Of a stretch of DNA of 64,000 bases, positions 62,993-64,000 are shown in pieces (within the stretch, counting starts at the first letter, position 1; each line of letters begins with the position of its first letter). Source of the DNA: Sinohyriopsis cumingii (lineage: Eukaryota > Mollusca > Bivalvia > Unionida > Unionidae); NCBI GenBank assembly GCA_028554795.2, contig CM068827.1, positions 75,589,244-75,653,243 on the forward strand, in the 5' to 3' direction. A program made the translations under genes and the position numbers. The notes under the pieces were generated by a model. It had not been told where the DNA came from. It saw only the letters and a program-made list of their open reading frames with translations, and ran no database searches.

Positions 62993-63178
62993 TTATAACA
63001 AAAGATCAGCATATCCAGGATGAGATCGACAAAGTCTTTCGAGGTGATTGCAAGTGTCTTTCATTGCAATTCTTTCATGCGGCTGTCGCTTCCAGCTTGC
63101 CAGCATCAGCTTATACACTTCTTCTGGTGCCATTAATGGTGTGTCTAGCAGGTGTCCATTCTGAATGCATTCGATAAC
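62993..63178 (-). CDS. Terminal coding exon of a Trk-like receptor tyrosine kinase
   Basis: After an acceptor (TTATCCAG) the exon opens at phase 0 with VIECIQNGHLLDTP, runs through the end of the kinase C-lobe (EEVYKLMLASWKRQPHERIA, where the W and the R of the xPxxR motif are typical of tyrosine kinase subdomain XI), and closes with a short tail ending HPGYADLLL and TAA. The tail length and the Tyr near its end resemble the Trk neurotrophin receptors, whose last residues carry the PLC-gamma docking tyrosine. The phase-0 boundary before the VIEC block also fits Trk genes as I recall them. ROR or MuSK-type kinases are the main alternatives. Earlier exons must lie right of position 64000; I saw none between 63180 and 64000. 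Confidence 0.85.
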   Translation of the reverse strand, partial: VIECIQNGHLLDTPLMAPEEVYKLMLASWKRQPHERIAMKDTCNHLERLCRSHPGYADLLL

Positions 63179-63295
63179 CTGGATAAAATATGGAGGATAC
63201 CAATATAACAAAAATTAAAGACATGGAAAGGTTTCATTATATAGAGGTAATAGATAAGCCTCGTAAGTAAACACATTAACTTCTTCAAATAGAAC

Positions 63296-63435
<140 letters not shown>

Positions 63436-63596
63436 TTTAATGTAATGTGGATTCAAGGATTACGCACCCATATCCCATTAACCTTTGAAAGAAAATGCAT
63501 CATATTTTGTGCTTTGAATGTTGAGGAGAACTAATTATCCTCATTTCATTCAGCGAATGTAAACCTTGTGAATAGTGGATCGTTTTGCGATAATTT

Positions 63597-63703
63597 ATGA
63601 ACTTGCAAAGTAATAGTAAATCGTAAAGAACTTGCAAAGTAATAGTACATCATAAAGAACTTGCAAAGTAATCGTACATCATAAAGAACTTGCAAAGGAA
63701 TAT
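63597..63703 (+). repeat. 32-bp tandem repeat, about 3.3 copies
   Basis: Units of GAACTTGCAAAGTAATAGTA followed by CATCATAAA, with few differences. Confidence 0.9.
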
Positions 63704-64000
63704 CATTATATGCTCATTTATTTCTCCTTTAACTTTGCATTGTCAGAATCGTGCAGTATTATACGATATTGAACTGGCGCTCAAAATTCATATTTCACTC
63801 ATAAAGGAATTACTTTCTATTGTAAACAAACAATGGACGCAGACGCCAGCACTTTTAATTTATAAACAAATCATGTAGACTCAAGTAGAAGGCCCTTTAC
63901 GTTTTGTTAATTAAATTTGTTTCTGAATGAACTAAAGCAGATGTTTCGTGGACTGCCACATACCAGGTGCGTTGCTCCATTCCGCGTTAACGCTTTTGAT

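Overview
This is an AT-rich, intron- and transposon-heavy stretch of an animal nuclear genome. Most sequence is non-coding and full of (TA)n, (CA)n and (GA)n microsatellites. The tRNA-derived SINEs, the mollusc-like retroelements and the two recognisable host genes suggest an invertebrate, most likely a mollusc and possibly a bivalve. The species cannot be named from the sequence.

Two host genes are supported, both on the minus strand and both cut by the window edges. About 1-14,000 holds most of NSA2, a ribosome biogenesis factor. Four coding exons (11699-12037, 5715-5799, 4210-4304, 3002-3142) splice in frame into 220 codons after the start Met. The last exon lies left of position 1, and a candidate first exon with a pyrimidine-rich start lies near 13.93-14.02 kb. 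At the right end, 62993-63178 is the last coding exon of a Trk-like receptor tyrosine kinase.

Mobile DNA fills much of the rest. 530-2020: a SINE with a 13-bp target duplication, itself split by an internally deleted hAT-type transposon with a 6-bp target duplication. 3424-3975: one SINE inserted into another. 9501-10627: a non-autonomous hAT-like element. 15.1-18.15 kb: a decayed Ty3/gypsy element in which protease is followed directly by integrase. 21.77-21.96 kb: a MITE. 22.65-23.4 kb: a 49-bp minisatellite. 24.25-24.9 kb: a gag-like reading frame with four Gln-to-stop type lesions. 39.1-41.1 kb: a decayed open reading frame cluster with a possible DNA polymerase exonuclease motif. 42.5-45.2 kb: a 745-bp direct repeat. 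45.2-50.8 kb: a nearly full-length Tx1-like L1 LINE. 54.1 kb: a fragment resembling protein-primed DNA polymerase B.

The best candidate for a little-described system is 55388-57775. It is a compact DNA transposon with CACTGG...CCAGTG termini, a TAA target duplication, subterminal inverted repeats and a 562-codon transposase-like gene interrupted by one amber codon. From 57.8 to 62.6 kb I see no genes.
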